Positions 9,744-22,180 of a stretch of DNA of 64,000 nucleotides are shown one piece after another (positions within the stretch are counted from its first letter, which is position 1; every line of letters starts with the position of its first letter). The translations under genes and the position numbers were made by a program. The notes below the pieces were generated by a model. The model made no database searches and had not been told where the DNA came from. It saw nothing but the letters and a program-made list of their open reading frames with translations. Source of the stretch: Phallus indusiatus (lineage: Eukaryota > Basidiomycota > Agaricomycetes > Phallales > Phallaceae); NCBI GenBank assembly GCA_027605045.1, contig JAQFWX010000001.1, positions 620,001 to 684,000 of the forward strand, read 5' to 3'.

Positions 9744-12700
9744 ATGAGACACGCATTTGTGCTCCTGTCCTCGTTCTGTGCAGTGGTTTTGGCCTCTCAG
9801 CAGCCCTTTACAATGTCGAAGCACGTTGTTACCGAAGATCTCGTTCCGTTCAAAGAAGGCGTGGATAGACTCTCGCCGAAGGATTTGGTGCAGCTTGTCA
9901 GGCCTGGAACAGCTATCGCGAGCCCCGATGGCGAGACTGCCTTCATATCTGTCAGCAAATATAGCCTCGAGACGAGAAAGTACGTTTTTGTCAAATGTTA
10001 TAATTGCTTTTCGCTCGTTCTTAGTATTGATGTTGCGCAAGAAATGACAAGAAGATTCTCGTTTTTCCCATACAACCCGGTCAGGCCTCCATGGACAACC
10101 TAGCAAGCATTGCTGATGGACAAGCCATTTGGCTTGACTCGTCGACAATTGGCCACATCGTTTCCAATGACGAAGCCAAGGTGCAAGAGTTGTATGCCGT
10201 CAACATCAAACACGACAAGTCAGGTTTTGTTTCAACCACGTCCTCTTCGCTTATCGGTACATTCCCGCTGGGTGATATTGCAAATTTCAAATATTCTCCC
10301 CAAGCCGAGGCTTTGGTCTTCTCTACTTATGTCTGGCCCGATGGCAACAGTAAGCTAATGTATTGATTAATAAGCCTCTTGGTTCTGAATTCTTTTCGCA
10401 GTCCTCAAGGTTAAAGAAAATGATGAAGCGTATCAAAACCGCGGAAATTCTGCTCAGGTTTATGATCGTCTCTTTGTTCGACACTGGGACACTTGGAGGG
10501 GTCCTAAAACGCAAACCCTCTTTTCCGTCACGTTGAAAAAGGTTGACGGAAAATGGAGCCTAGGCGACGACTATGTTTCTCCATTAAACAACACTCAACA
10601 TGTGGGTTTTCTAACTGACACGAAGTATATTTGACCTAGACTAAGTACCTACACAGAGCACGCCTGTAGAGCCATTTGGCGGAACCGATAGCTTCGATAT
10701 CTCAAACACTCATATTGTGTATACCACCAAAGATCCGAATGTTAACCCTGCTACGCATACTCGACAAGACATCTATATTGTCCCGATTAAAGGAGGCGAA
10801 TCCCCTAAACGCCTTACGTCCGGTACACAAGGCGCCACCAATAGCCCAGTTTTCAACAAACAAGGGTCCAAAGTTGCCTGGACTGAGATGGAAGAGGATG
10901 GCTATGAAGCTGATAGGAAAGTAGACTTCGTCGCCGTCTTCTTTTAGGTCTCTCTCATATTCATCCATTTATATAGAGCGAAGATTATCATTTACGACCT
11001 GGAAAAAGACATCCGGTTTACTCTGACACCCCAGTGGGATCGCTCTGCTTCTCAGCTTACAGTAAGCGCCTATTCCTGATCGAATCTGCATGTGCCTGTG
11101 TCTCTAAACATTATTCAGTTTTCTCCCGAAGGAGATAAAATCATATTCACGGCATCTGACCTGGCCAGAACCAAGATTTTTGCCATAGATGTCGTGGAAA
11201 CACCTTCCATTAACGATGCTAATTTAACAGTCGCGGACCCCGTAGCTCTGACATCTTCTCATTCAGTATCTCACATTCAACCTTTGAACGATGGTCGCAT
11301 ACTCTTCATGCAATCATCATTCCAAAGTCCAAGCGAAGCGTTTATATACTCGGCAAGTTCTTCGCCCAAAATCTCGCAGATCACTGCATTATCGCGCGAG
11401 AGTTTACAAGGAAAGTCATTGGATGCTGGCGAGGAGTTCTGGACCGACGGACCTGATGGGTTCAAGATTCAGTCTTGGGTGTTGAAACCCTACGGTTATG
11501 TCAAAGGATCTGGAAAGAAATGGCCTGTTGTGTTTATTGTTCATGGTGGACCACAAAGTAAATTTTTTCAACCTTTTATACACAGTTCAGTATAATGACA
11601 TCATGAAGGTTCGACCGATGATGCCTGGTCCAATAGATGGAACCCAAATGGTAGGCAGCTTTTGCAATCGCGACGTATAGCTAGCTTCTCACGCTGAAGG
11701 ATTGCTTCCCCAGTGTTTGCTCAACAAGGCTACTTTGTCATTAACCCGAATCCCACCGGATCAACAGGATTTGGACAAGGTTTGTCCGGTTTGCTAATTG
11801 TGTGGCTCTTTTTATCTATATGAATCTTGGGATTTTTTATGACAGAATTCACCGATCGGATTGGTCTTCATTGGGGTTCGAGACCTTTTAACGACCTCAT
11901 CGCCGTTTGGAAAGCAGCATTGAAGGCCTACCCAGACGTATGTTTCTTCCGAGATTTTGGAAAGCTAAGTAATTGAACAATGTCGGTAGATTGATCCTGA
12001 TCGTGCTGCTGCGGCTGGTGCAAGCTGGGGAGGTTATGCTATGAAGTGAGTTCACGTGTTTTATCATCCGTATTAATTAACGTATGGTTATGATAGTTGG
12101 ATCAACGGACATCCGGAGTTTGGCTTTGGTTTCAAGGCAATTGTGTGCCATGACGGAGTGGGTATTTCTCTAAAAGTGAAATTATACCAACGTTCACTCA
12201 TTTACGCCATTTTTTTTAGGTCTTTGATACGAGGTACCATGGATTCTCTACCGAGGAACTGTACTTCGTATGTCAATCTTTGTGTTTCTAGAATGTGATT
12301 GAACGAAAAATTTTTTTGAAGCCCAACCACGAATTCGGTGGACCTCCGTGGGATCAAGGAGAGGAACATTTGTTGGATAAGTAAGACCCCCAATCTCGAC
12401 CTCCCTCTCCCTCGGGAACAAAGTTGCTAACCAGCATGTAGATGGAATCCTTCTCAATTCATCGATAAATTTTCTGTGCCACAATTGCTCATTCACGGTT
12501 CACTCGATTACCGTTTGCCAGAGACAGAAAGTTTGGGCATTTTCAATTCTCTTCAACAGTAAGTTACCTATCATAACAGATCGAGCGATTGCTGACTGCA
12601 CTGCACTTGAAGACGTGGTATTGACAGTAGACTTGTTATCTTCCCGGATGAAAACCATTGGGTATTGAAACATGAGAACAGGTAAAACTCCTTGCATCCA

Positions 12701-12790
12701 TCTCATTGTAACTCCCATTTATTCGATTTCCGTAGCCTCAAATGGCATGAAGAAGTTTTTGGATGGATAGCCAAGTATACCGAAGCGTGA
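9744..12790 (+). CDS. Secreted dipeptidyl-peptidase 5-like S9 serine peptidase
   Basis: Sixteen exons: join(9744..9979,10042..10349,10402..10601,10657..10920,10984..11061,11119..11557,11609..11650,11714..11779,11846..11937,11990..12045,12097..12157,12220..12267,12322..12380,12442..12558,12613..12681,12736..12790). The sum is 2,190 nt, 729 residues, the usual DPP5 length. A signal peptide ([17 protein letters not shown]) argues for this start. The first two thirds form a beta-propeller with [13 protein letters not shown] at its N-terminus. The alpha/beta-hydrolase domain follows: VVFIVHGGP, nucleophile serine in GASWGGYAM, aspartate in [10 protein letters not shown] and histidine in PDENHWVL. 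It would trim dipeptides from extracellular peptides. All introns are 51-66 bp. Confidence 0.9.
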
Positions 12791-13215
12791 CCAATGGATA
12801 AGAAATTACATGTGTGCTGTATCTATACCGAATTTCATCGCAAATGTTCCAGCTGAATAGTAATAATTGAATTGTTTACTGTATGGCTCCGATGAAGCCC
12901 TAAGTCCCATCATATTTAGTAGCCAGTGAAGATAATACGACAACTGAAATTAAGTTCGTTGTACGTTGCTTACGGCGCAATTTTCGAATAGACTCGAGGA
13001 AATCTCAGTACTTCTTTATTGTTCATAGGCTCAGGACATTCGCAATATCGCAGAACCAATATAATAAATTCAGACTGGCAATTTGGAAAGTTGTTCAGCG
13101 CTGTGTAATATTTAATGGTTGTCTTGAAATATAATTATAATTTCGATAGTTACATAACATGTTTGGCTATGACAGGATGGAACCGGGAAAAGAGAGATTA
13201 AGGATATTGTGTAGG
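12791..13215. other. Convergent intergenic, no gene seen
   Basis: This lies between the 3' ends of the peptidase (+) and the acetoacetate decarboxylase-like gene (-). It is AT-rich and should contain both polyadenylation regions. No reading frame of interest was seen. Confidence 0.5.
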
Positions 13216-14204
13216 TCAAGTCTTCCTCTTAGTCTTCCCTGGTTTTGCATCTTCGATAGGTTCTAAAACCGACAGATCCATTTTTTTCAGATAAGCCCCT
13301 GCGACAGGCTTGATCTTTGAAAAGTAAACTCCATCCGCAAATTCACCGTGTTTGATGCTTTCTTCTTCGTCTGTGTTGTTAGCGGGCTGAACAGTCATAA
13401 GAGTGGCCTTGCCCTTCATAGTCGATTTAAATGTGCGCCATTGATTTGTTGATATTTCGATGACAGAGTCCTGTAAACCTGGTAACGGAGGTTGAGTAAA
13501 CATGCTTTCCATGAACGGAATGTATTCGCTGTTGAATGGGAAAGAGGGAAGGTAACGAAATGGATTCAAAGTACATATAGCACTGAAGAAGGGCGGATTG
13601 GGTTTGGATCCTTCCGTATGGGGTTGGGAGACTTTGATGTGAACTCGTTTAGGTCCAGCGGGGCGGTCTTCTTGTTGAGAGAGTTCAGTGAACGAGAATG
13701 TCGCGAGGTGTTTCGGGATGTTCCAGTTGTAACGACCTTAAAATTGGAAGTCTGTATCATGAAGGACATTTTTCTTTTGAAGATAACTCACCGTTGTACA
13801 CTGATGCTTCGCTGGATAAATATATATTCGTTATTCGCAAATGACTGTTACCCCCTGGTGTTTCAAATTGCCCCGGTATGTAAAGTAATTCATCATAGGG
13901 TCCTACATATGTAGGTACACACAATCAGTTAGCTTCTTAAATCTAAGATCCTTATGAATACTCGTACCAACGGGTGATGTATGATACCTTATAATCTGGA
14001 CGAACCCAAAACCCATAGTAACGCCGCCTCGGAATTTCCCCGATTTCTCTTCATTTGCGAAGTCGCTTTGTGCTTCAAGAGGATGATATACACCCGATAA
14101 GCTGTCGTTGAGTTTATTTGGACTAGACGTCACAATAATGTATACTTCGCCGGTCAAATTCCAAGGAGGGGGAAATGGGTGGGATGAGGGCGGGAGTCAG
14201 ACAT
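13216..14204 (-). pseudogene. Acetoacetate decarboxylase-like gene, copy A, one-base frameshift
   Basis: Exons complement(join(13216..13736,13792..13902,13968..14204)) sum to 869 nt, one short of a multiple of three. The intact paralog at 40031..40976 shows why: its first exon has six consecutive C in the codons for FPPPWN, while this copy has five (14166..14175 region), so translation from MSDS stops after 16 codons. Downstream everything is open and conserved: GFGFVQIIRYHTSP, FETPGGN, YNWNIPKHLATF, FKSTMKGKA. The IPK stretch and the layout resemble the acetoacetate decarboxylase fold, but the reaction is unknown. The KDZ element begins 31 bp before its ATG. The missing base could be a homopolymer sequencing error. 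Confidence 0.65.
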
Positions 14205-14227
14205 GGTGATATCGGGCCGACAAGTTT

Positions 14228-14235
14228 TATTTTAT
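14228..14235. repeat. Target site duplication, left copy
   Basis: TATTTTAT directly abuts the KDZ element on the left and recurs exactly at 22726..22733 on the right. An 8 bp duplication is the size expected for KDZ elements. Confidence 0.85.
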
Positions 14236-14794
14236 CACCTGATCTTCCCACACAAACAGTCCTATTAGACTGAACCCGAAACGATCACATGATAGTCTAA
14301 TTAGACTACTGATGACCTAAAATCGCAATCCAGCAAAACATCCTGGATTGAGGTGGAAAGGGAAATTAAAATAATAAATAAATACGTCGTATAAATAATA
14401 TGGGAATACAGCAAGTTGCCAAATGAAGTAAAGGACAACCGTGCACGTCCGGCAAGCTCCGTTACCCGCAGATGTCCGGCGTCCGCACTTCCATCAAACC
14501 GGCCATCATCAAAGGCCCTTAGCTCATCATCACGGCCATCATTGAGTCACTGTTCGTCGCTGTCTCTGGCGTTGAGCGGGGCTCAACTTTGTTCAGAGCT
14601 TTCCTGCAGAATTTTCCACTAACCACCCCCACAAAGTATGTATTTTCTTGATCTATTTTTTAGACCGCATTCAATGGTTCTATTTACGAAGCTTCTAGTA
14701 CAATTTTTTTCTAGGGCCGCGTCATCATCACTGCCAAACATACGTCACGTGATTCTGAACATTCGTTCAGTCGACGGTCGTCAGTCGCGTCTCC
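14236..14794 (+). repeat. KDZ left terminal inverted repeat
   Basis: These 559 bp match the reverse complement of 22167..22725 with no length difference. Two reading frames inside (68 and about 53 codons) translate identically from both arms, but they are repeat shadows rather than genes. The match breaks off at GCGTCTCC (14787..14794), after which the two sides diverge. Confidence 0.88.
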
Positions 14795-14899
14795 CGTTAT
14801 GCCCTCGAAACGTGTGTCACGATGGTTGTGACATCAATTGTCACTTAACAATTTTCACACCACAGCCTCCTTCCTCTACCCAAAGCCGTTCTTAACGGG

Positions 14900-17800
14900 A
14901 TGGGCTCGTCATCCGGTGTCAAAGTCCGAGTGGGCATCAAAGGACGACGTCGATACCATCGTGCTGAAACTCTGCGACCTGGTAGACAACAAATACGTAT
15001 GGAATTGGCCGGAGGTCGCATAGCCCAGGCCAAACGTGGTGAGGTTTTTTTGTACTACTTTTTTACCTTCTTAACTAACTACATTGTCCACTTTAGAATT
15101 ATCTTGGAGAGACCGAGATGCATATCTCGAAGTTGAACAAGGAGCATCGTACAACCTCTTGCCCATGCTGCCGCGAAATGGTGAAGACGATGGAATGGAT
15201 ACGGCTCCGCTTGGTGAAGAAGGGCACGAGATTAGTCATGAGGGCAATGACCATGAAGTATTTGACAACGTGGTAATTGAACTATCCAATGTTTCTGGGT
15301 TTAGAATGTAAGCATAATTATCGCGTCAGATGCACTGACTTCACGGACCTTCCAGACGCAGACATGATGCTCGCAATCGACGCGACCGGATTTATCGTCG
15401 CATCAATGCATGGAAGAAGCAAATAGATCCTTTGACTGACGCGTTTTTGCACTGGTCTCAAGGCAAACCTCCACCCTATTCCGGCGCGGAGCCATTAGTG
15501 ATGACGATTGCATACATCGATCTTTTCAGTATGCTTCAGCTATCGGACTATTTCACAAATGATCTTATATTTATATAGATGTCAAAACACTAGCAATCCA
15601 TCGTCAGCCCAACGCTCTTTATGTTAATGTGGACTTGGCTTATAATGGCGCGCTTGGATGTGCTCCCTATGCACCGAATGTCTGTTTTACTTTCAGAACG
15701 CTGGAGGAGTTTCGTCAAGCCACTCGTTTCAGCCCCCGTACAACCATTCAATCCCAAGTTCGGAAGTTTTGTGCTCTCCACAATGTGAGTACTCACCGTA
15801 TAAATATTTTCATGCTCGTCAAGCTTATACACACTAGGTTCCTTACCGACATTACCTGGTGACGCAGTTCAGTATTGCCTATGATGCTTATTTGGATATT
15901 CAGCGTCGAGTGGACATGCGTATCAATAAAGCACTAGGCCGCAACTCGCCAAACTGGCGCCTATTAAATTCTTGCCCCGCATGCGAATACAGACTTGAAG
16001 ATGAAATGTCTCTCGGTTTCTCAAAACTCATTGCTATAGATGGCAACAATTCTCTTCGGCGTGTCGACCCCACGGTTGTGAAAAGTACAACAGTCGTTTT
16101 CGATACCAGAGAAAGGCAATCTGACATATGGATCAAACCCGAAGATGTTGATAAATTCCAATATGAGGTCCGCAAAAAGGTCGATGATAAAGACGTTGAA
16201 GGTGATGTTACTGAGGGAAATTTGGAGATCACAGCATGTGTAGAAAGATGGCGTGCGGCCGCTCCAGATGTACGCAAGCGGATGTGGAAAATGTTTGTCG
16301 AATCTGGGGTGTTTATAGCTGTCTGTCGACATGGGTTCCTTCTATGCATGTGTGACATGGTTCAAAGCGGTGAACTGTAAGTATAATGTACCTATTATTC
16401 AATATCAATGAGATCTAATAGTATCAGAGCTAAATATCCACTAGCTTTAATTGACAAGTTGCTTGACGTGTATGGCCCAGACCTTGCTATCGGCTATGAT
16501 ATTGGTTGCGCCTTTGCATCGACCATTCGGAATAGCTGCTTGCTGAGTGAGAAAGCGGCTCAACTCAACTTGCGCATGTTGGTTCCCTCATTCCATGGCC
16601 ATGCACATAACCGTGGATGTCAACTTCAGTGGCATCCTATGTATATCCCTCATGCTGGTCTAGAAGATTTTGAAACATGTGAACGTGTCTTTTCTCAGTC
16701 CAACTCTCTAGCCGCCCGAACTCGGCATGCTTCGGCCTTCCATCGTTTGCAAGCGATCGAGGACCACTTCAAATTTTGGGACGAGGAGAAATACCTCAAT
16801 CTTAGTACGTTAGGTTAGGATTCTTCAAATGTCTTTTTTAACATTTTGAGGACAGGTCAATTCTTGAGTAATAATTATAGACAGGCTTTGAAAATAATAA
16901 GCGAAGAGGCCGCATTACTAGAGGCGTTCTCCATACGCAATGGATTTACAGCATCCACGTACGAAACTTTTCTGCAAGAAGAACGTGATTATCTACAACA
17001 ATTGAAAATCGTACGAGCGCCGGACGACATGAAAGTTGCTTATGTTAGGGCGCTAGAAGAGTTAGAAGACGCAGAGTAAGTGGCTCAATCTTCACAGGTG
17101 CTCTAAGTGATTTTTCGGTGCTTAGATTGGAATACAATAACACCGTCACTTTATGGAATGAGCAGCAATCAATGTCCAACCCCGATACCCCAATTATTCT
17201 AGCCAATATTTCGCGTCAAATCGCTCACAATGTCAACATTGTAACTATGCGTGCTCAGCAAGTACTTCGGGTGGAGGAGAAATTAGGAATAAATGAAAAC
17301 GGGAGATGGCACAAGAGTCATCCGAGTCGTCTTCGTGTCATGGATGAACTCAATCACCAAGATTACTGCAAGGCGATCGATCATTTAGAGCAATTGGTGG
17401 TCATGCGGTTATTCGAGTTAACTAAGCTCAATCAAAGCGGCACAGGTATGGCTATTTGTTTTATTTGAGTCATAATTTATATCATGCCATTTTAGCATAC
17501 AAGATGCGACGCCAAATACAGAAACAACTAGCTAGTCGTTCCCAAGCCATCAGGACTGCAGTCAAGAAGTATAATGGCCTTGCTCGTACTTTGAACCCCC
17601 CACGCGAAACCCTGGAGATCTCTCAAGTTCTTGATTACACGTTTTTAGCGGAATTCGACCTCCTCAAAAGCTCACATGACGATATTCGTTCTCAACCCTG
17701 GGCAATTCCAATTAATAGAGAGTATACACAGCGGTACTTCCGTGTACATGCTGCACGCGAAGAAATTATTCGTTTAAACGTTGAGTTACGTCGATTAATC

Positions 17801-18193
17801 ACTAGTATTGAAGACGAGCATAAATTCTTTCCAGAAAGGATTGCTCAGCTTCAACAGTCCGATCCTGATTTGGCAGCTGTGGTTGAAAAGCGTTGGAAGC
17901 TTCGCCAGGCTGTTAACGAAAGTCATCGAATCAATCTTTCCAAACTAACGAATCTGCAAAATTTTACTGGAGTACTCATTCCAGGAAAGCGTCGTGTTGT
18001 AGAACTACTGGAGCCTCAAACTTCAGATACACCATCGGACATTCCAGATAGGATGGAAGCAACTGCCGGCAGTAATATTGATGGTGAATGCAGTGATGAT
18101 GGAGAAAATAGCGACGATGGTGTGTACAGTGAAATTGACGAATTAGTCGACACCGCCTGTGTGTTTGAAGATTGGCATATGGCCCTAAATTAG
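14900..18193 (+). CDS. KDZ transposase
   Basis: Nine exons (14900..15038,15097..15307,15356..15528,15579..15784,15838..16376,16428..16804,16856..17075,17126..17445,17496..18193) give 2,883 nt, 960 residues, no internal stop. The start MGSSSGVKVRV is typical of KDZ proteins. Candidate catalytic acids of the RNase-H fold are visible: LIAIDGNNSLRR, GYDIGCAF, and DFETCERVFSQSN with the glutamate. SGVFIAVCRHGFLL and FHGHAHNRGCQLQWHP are further hallmarks. A CPAC pair precedes the first aspartate. The C-terminal 250 residues are helical with basic patches and end in an acidic SDDGENSDDG stretch. It should cut and join the element's inverted repeats. Confidence 0.9.
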
Positions 18194-18961
18194 AAAACAT
18201 GTATGCATTTATATACTTGTATTTCACGCAATAAAATAAGAATTGCGAATAATTTCATACTTGCAGTATATTCCTGAAAATGAAAAGTACAAACTTCAGG
18301 ATAGTCACGCCTCGACGACACTCGACGACAGTGAATTTACGATATTTGTGCACCACTATCCACAACATAAGCACATGTGTTTTCTCATTGATTTTTTCTC
18401 ATTTCAGATTTCAACATGTAAGTAAGTTTACATACAAATTTGCTTTAGTCGTATTGCATTTCAGCCATTTATATTTCACCTACTTGACTACAGTCCATAG
18501 ACAACATTGGTCAACCCAACAACCTCAGCTGAATGATCGGAACCTTTAAGTAGAAGGGATGATCAGTATGTCTTCTGTGAGTAATAGTAGATATATTGTT
18601 TAATTTCAGTTCAATATCAGCCTGAATATAAGAGAATGCGTAGGTAGTCTCAACATTCATTCTTTAAGACGACAGTTCAACATCAACATCCTTACGTTCC
18701 TACCATTGTCAAAAGCATTTTTAATCAATCGTATGTAGAATAAATCAGTTATATACACATTTATTTTCTTAGTCCCGTTCAACCTTGTTGTGTTGTTGAA
18801 AGTACTATTCGAGAGGTATTCAGACTTCGGTAATTGCCAGCAATGTCACGTGATTAGTTCATGTATCTCTTCTCTTGCGTCTTCCCGCCATCGACGCTCT
18901 TCATTGCCACTTTTCCATCCTTATTCGTCGACTCTTCACTGCTCCGCATATTTCAAAGTAC
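18194..18961. other. Spacer inside the KDZ element
   Basis: AT-rich sequence between the transposase stop and accessory gene 1. It should include the transposase terminator and the next promoter. Short open frames here show no conserved feature. The accessory gene's true 5' end could extend into it. Confidence 0.4.
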
Positions 18962-20549
18962 ATGGTTTTTAATTGGAGCCTATTTCATCCTTTAATCTTG
19001 AGCTCATACGAACATCGCCACTCCGAGCTCACGCCAGCCCAGCAGGCTGCCAGACGAGCAGCTAATCGTCATGGTGTCCACAAACTTATTACGGATGTGA
19101 CACAAAATCGGGGCCAACCATTTCATGATACTTGGTATCATCTTTGGAAGCGAACTGGCCAGGGTTCTTGGACAACTGGGGCAATGCGCTCATATGCGGA
19201 GAATCTTTTGCTTGAAGATATATATGATGCGGTATGTCTTGCCTCTTTCACTTTCGAGCATCAATCTCAATCCGTCTTTATAGATTACATTGTATGATAT
19301 CATAAGCGGCTCTATCTCCGTATTCTGTAGCCATACCGGCCGGTTACCTCCCAGCACAGAACTCACACCGTCAAAGATTACACCACACTCGTACATATCT
19401 CCTCGACTGTTGCTTTGTTGTTCCCACCTTGATTCCCCATCGTCGGAAAGATTTGCCATTGTACTGCAAATCTTCATTACCTTATTTGCCATACCTCATG
19501 CCCGAACGTTTGAATCTGAAGCGCGCGACCGTGGTTTCATCCAACCCAACGACGAGGCGGAAACCGCTGATGTTAATGAACCCACCATCCGACCATGGCC
19601 GTCTCTCATGGCGTATGATAATCGCCTTGCTTTTAAAATCAGTGGCTGGGACCCTTCCACTATTCCATATTCAGTCGCAAAGACCATCTCCTTCGTTTTT
19701 CCCACCGTCGTATCTGCAGGGGAGCATACGCCATCATCACAGCAGGTTCCGCCCGTTCCTCCATCACATCCTGCTCCACCGTCTTCTTCCACCCAAAACA
19801 AACGTGATACCGGCACTGCATCCCAACCACATACAAGTACAAGAACACCCGTCCCTCCGTCGACTCCGACTCCTTCCACCCAGCAAGGCAACCGTAACAC
19901 AGGTACTAGATCTCATCCACAAGAACGCACAAGAACGCCCGTCCCCCCGTCAACTTCCACCCCACCGTCCTCTGCCCGTCAAAGCCAACATGATACTTCG
20001 TCACATCCGCATCCACATCCAAACACAAGTGGAGCTGGTTCAGCACCTCTTCCCGCGTATACGCTTTATGAGGATATGAGTAATATGTCACTCGGTGACT
20101 CTTCATCGTCCTCAGACGATGATGACACTGTCTTGGATGAACTTTATCACGCTCAATTAAGGATTAAGCAGCTGGAGTATGAAAATGAACAGCTGATGAA
20201 TGAAGTTAAAATCCTAAAGGCTCGAGTCAAAAAACAGGAGCAGTCTACGCATAATCAATCCACAGCCGATCCACCATCAGATTTTGGACCAAGGACAGCT
20301 GCTTTATTTATCAAATGGGGGCTGGACCGCGGTCTCTCTCAGATACTGTTTACTCTTAACGTGATGGGCCGTCATGACGCACACAGGCGGGAACTATTGC
20401 GGACTAGTTTCAAGCTATCGGAGGAACGTCTGGAGATGCTGTTCAATGCAATGCGCGATGATGCGGCCACTGCTGAGGTCAAAGCATCATCACAACGTTT
20501 CGGTGGATACTCAGCTTTCACCCCTGAAAGTTCATTTTCATCCCAATAG
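18962..20549 (+). CDS. KDZ accessory protein 1, proline-rich with coiled coil
   Basis: Two exons (18962..19231, 19284..20549) give 511 residues. The N-terminus has a helical basic block (LTPAQQAARRAANRHGVHK). After residue 200 there is a long low-complexity stretch of Pro, Ser and Thr with TRTPVPPSTPTPS repeats, then an acidic DSSSSSDDDD patch, a heptad-like coiled coil (IKQLEYENEQLMNEVKILKA) and a 90-residue C-terminal domain. I do not recognise a family. Its place inside the inverted repeats suggests a helper in transposition or DNA binding. The start codon is uncertain, as in-frame ATGs exist at 18875 and 18962. Confidence 0.55.
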
Positions 20550-20770
20550 TCGCAGTAGTATTTTTCTTTGAAATCAATACAATGTCAATTTGTAATAACA
20601 ATAACACGCAAATTTTGTAAATTAATAATATGACTTCGTAGTTCGAAATGTTTGGAGAAGGAAGGCGCGTGCAAATCTGAGTTTTAACTTTGGCGATTTT
20701 TTTCTGCATCCAACGAGTCGAGGAAACACCAACAATACTTCACGGCATATCCCTTTTCAACATCTCTATA

Positions 20771-22180
20771 ATGTCCCCTACAGTCCCTACTCCATACCAG
20801 CCACGTCAACGTAGTGTCATAAAACTGACAGCACCCGAACTTGCACTTCAACGCAAACAACGAGCAGACCAAGCTGCAGCAGAAGATAGAGCAGTTGACG
20901 AACTTCGACTTAACTTACAGAATGCGGTGAAGCAGCTGGCAACTCAGTTTAACCGATCTGAGCAACATTTTTGGTCACTTCTTCATTTCCGAGTCAAAGA
21001 CAAAAGTCAAAAGCGGCGTACGAGTGCATTTAACGCTGTTGTTTCTGAACTTGCGCAGCAGGAAAACAAAGGTTGGTGACTGTCATTATTAACTGTATTT
21101 CACTCAATTGTTTTTCAGATCGACCAGTAGGCGCGAAACTATCCGTGAAAGAACTGACACAAATAGTTCGAGTAAACAAATTGTGCGAACAAAAGTCGGA
21201 AACGGAAATGAACCAATTAGTCGCGAAACTGGACAGTGCAAAGGCCAGTAAGATATATGGGAAGCGAAACCTGCCGCATCAAAAGATTGGTGACGCGTCA
21301 AGCACTTTGAAGGAAATTGAAACAAATGTGAGTTTACAGTTATTGTTTGAACCAGGGAGTTTATTTACATTATTCTAGCTACTTTCACTCCATGCGCGAT
21401 CTGGCGTTCATGCAATGCTGTTTGCCGTGCGCTCAGATACAGATTTCAGCATGGAACCTTCAATTTTCTTTACTGATGAGAACAGTAGGCGTTACCTCTC
21501 GGATATCCGTCGCCTGGATCCTCAAGACTTTGTTACACGATATGAGGGCTGGATACTTGGTGGTCTGAAAGGTATGTGATCTGCTATACTAATCCGGAGC
21601 ACAGAGAACTAATTGGTTCTAGAAATTACCAATAATGTTCAAAAACACGATGCCAACCTTAAGGAGAGCATCCGTTCCATGATAAATAATGGCCTTGGTA
21701 TGTTATATATTATGATATACAAATGCATAGCTCAAATTTTGCATAGCAAAGATAACAGGTCTTCCGAAGGCTTCCATGGTCTACTCTGCAAACTACGAGG
21801 ACAAAATCGTAATGAGATATGGAGTCAACCTCGAAGGTTGGCCGCTCAAGAAACTGACTAATCCGAGTAATATATCTGGTCTCGCGAATCTGAGAATGGT
21901 ATCAGAGGCATTGATCAATGGTCAATGTTTCTGGAAACGACTTACATCTGCAGAATTCGAGGAGTATAAACTTCGTCTCGAACAAGAGGTCAAGGAAGGC
22001 TTACGTAACCCACTCAAGCATGGAGGATCTATAGGAGAAAAGAGAGTACATTCGTTTGTCCCAGGTACTCAACCTAAGAAGCGTCGTCGTACGAACACGG
22101 GAAGTGCTGCCAATGTCGTAGAACCTGATGGCATAGAGGACATGGGCATTGACGAGCATGATGACAGGAGACGCGACTGA
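20771..22180 (+). CDS. KDZ accessory protein 2
   Basis: Five exons (20771..21071,21119..21327,21379..21571,21623..21697,21759..22180) sum to exactly 1,200 nt, 399 residues. The N-terminal third is charged and helical. A conserved segment reads NYEDKIVMRYGVNLEGWPL and later FWKRLTSAEFEEYK, a pattern I recall from uncharacterised agaricomycete proteins of the type ending in a grass-green KLT/RMT block. The C-terminus has a nuclear-signal-like KKRRR. The last five codons lie inside the right inverted repeat, so coding sequence and repeat overlap. Function unknown; DNA binding is plausible. Confidence 0.6.

Noticed and set aside
9591..10148. 185-codon minus-strand frame over the start of the peptidase gene
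   Set aside because: It opposes well-supported exons with a signal peptide and has no recognisable feature.
14416..14622. 68-codon frame identical to one at 22339..22545
   Set aside because: It lies wholly within the KDZ inverted repeats and is identical because the arms are; no splice context or domain supports a gene.
19496..19900. 134-codon minus-strand frame rich in Val, Gly, Asp
   Set aside because: Antisense shadow of the proline/serine/threonine-rich part of accessory protein 1.
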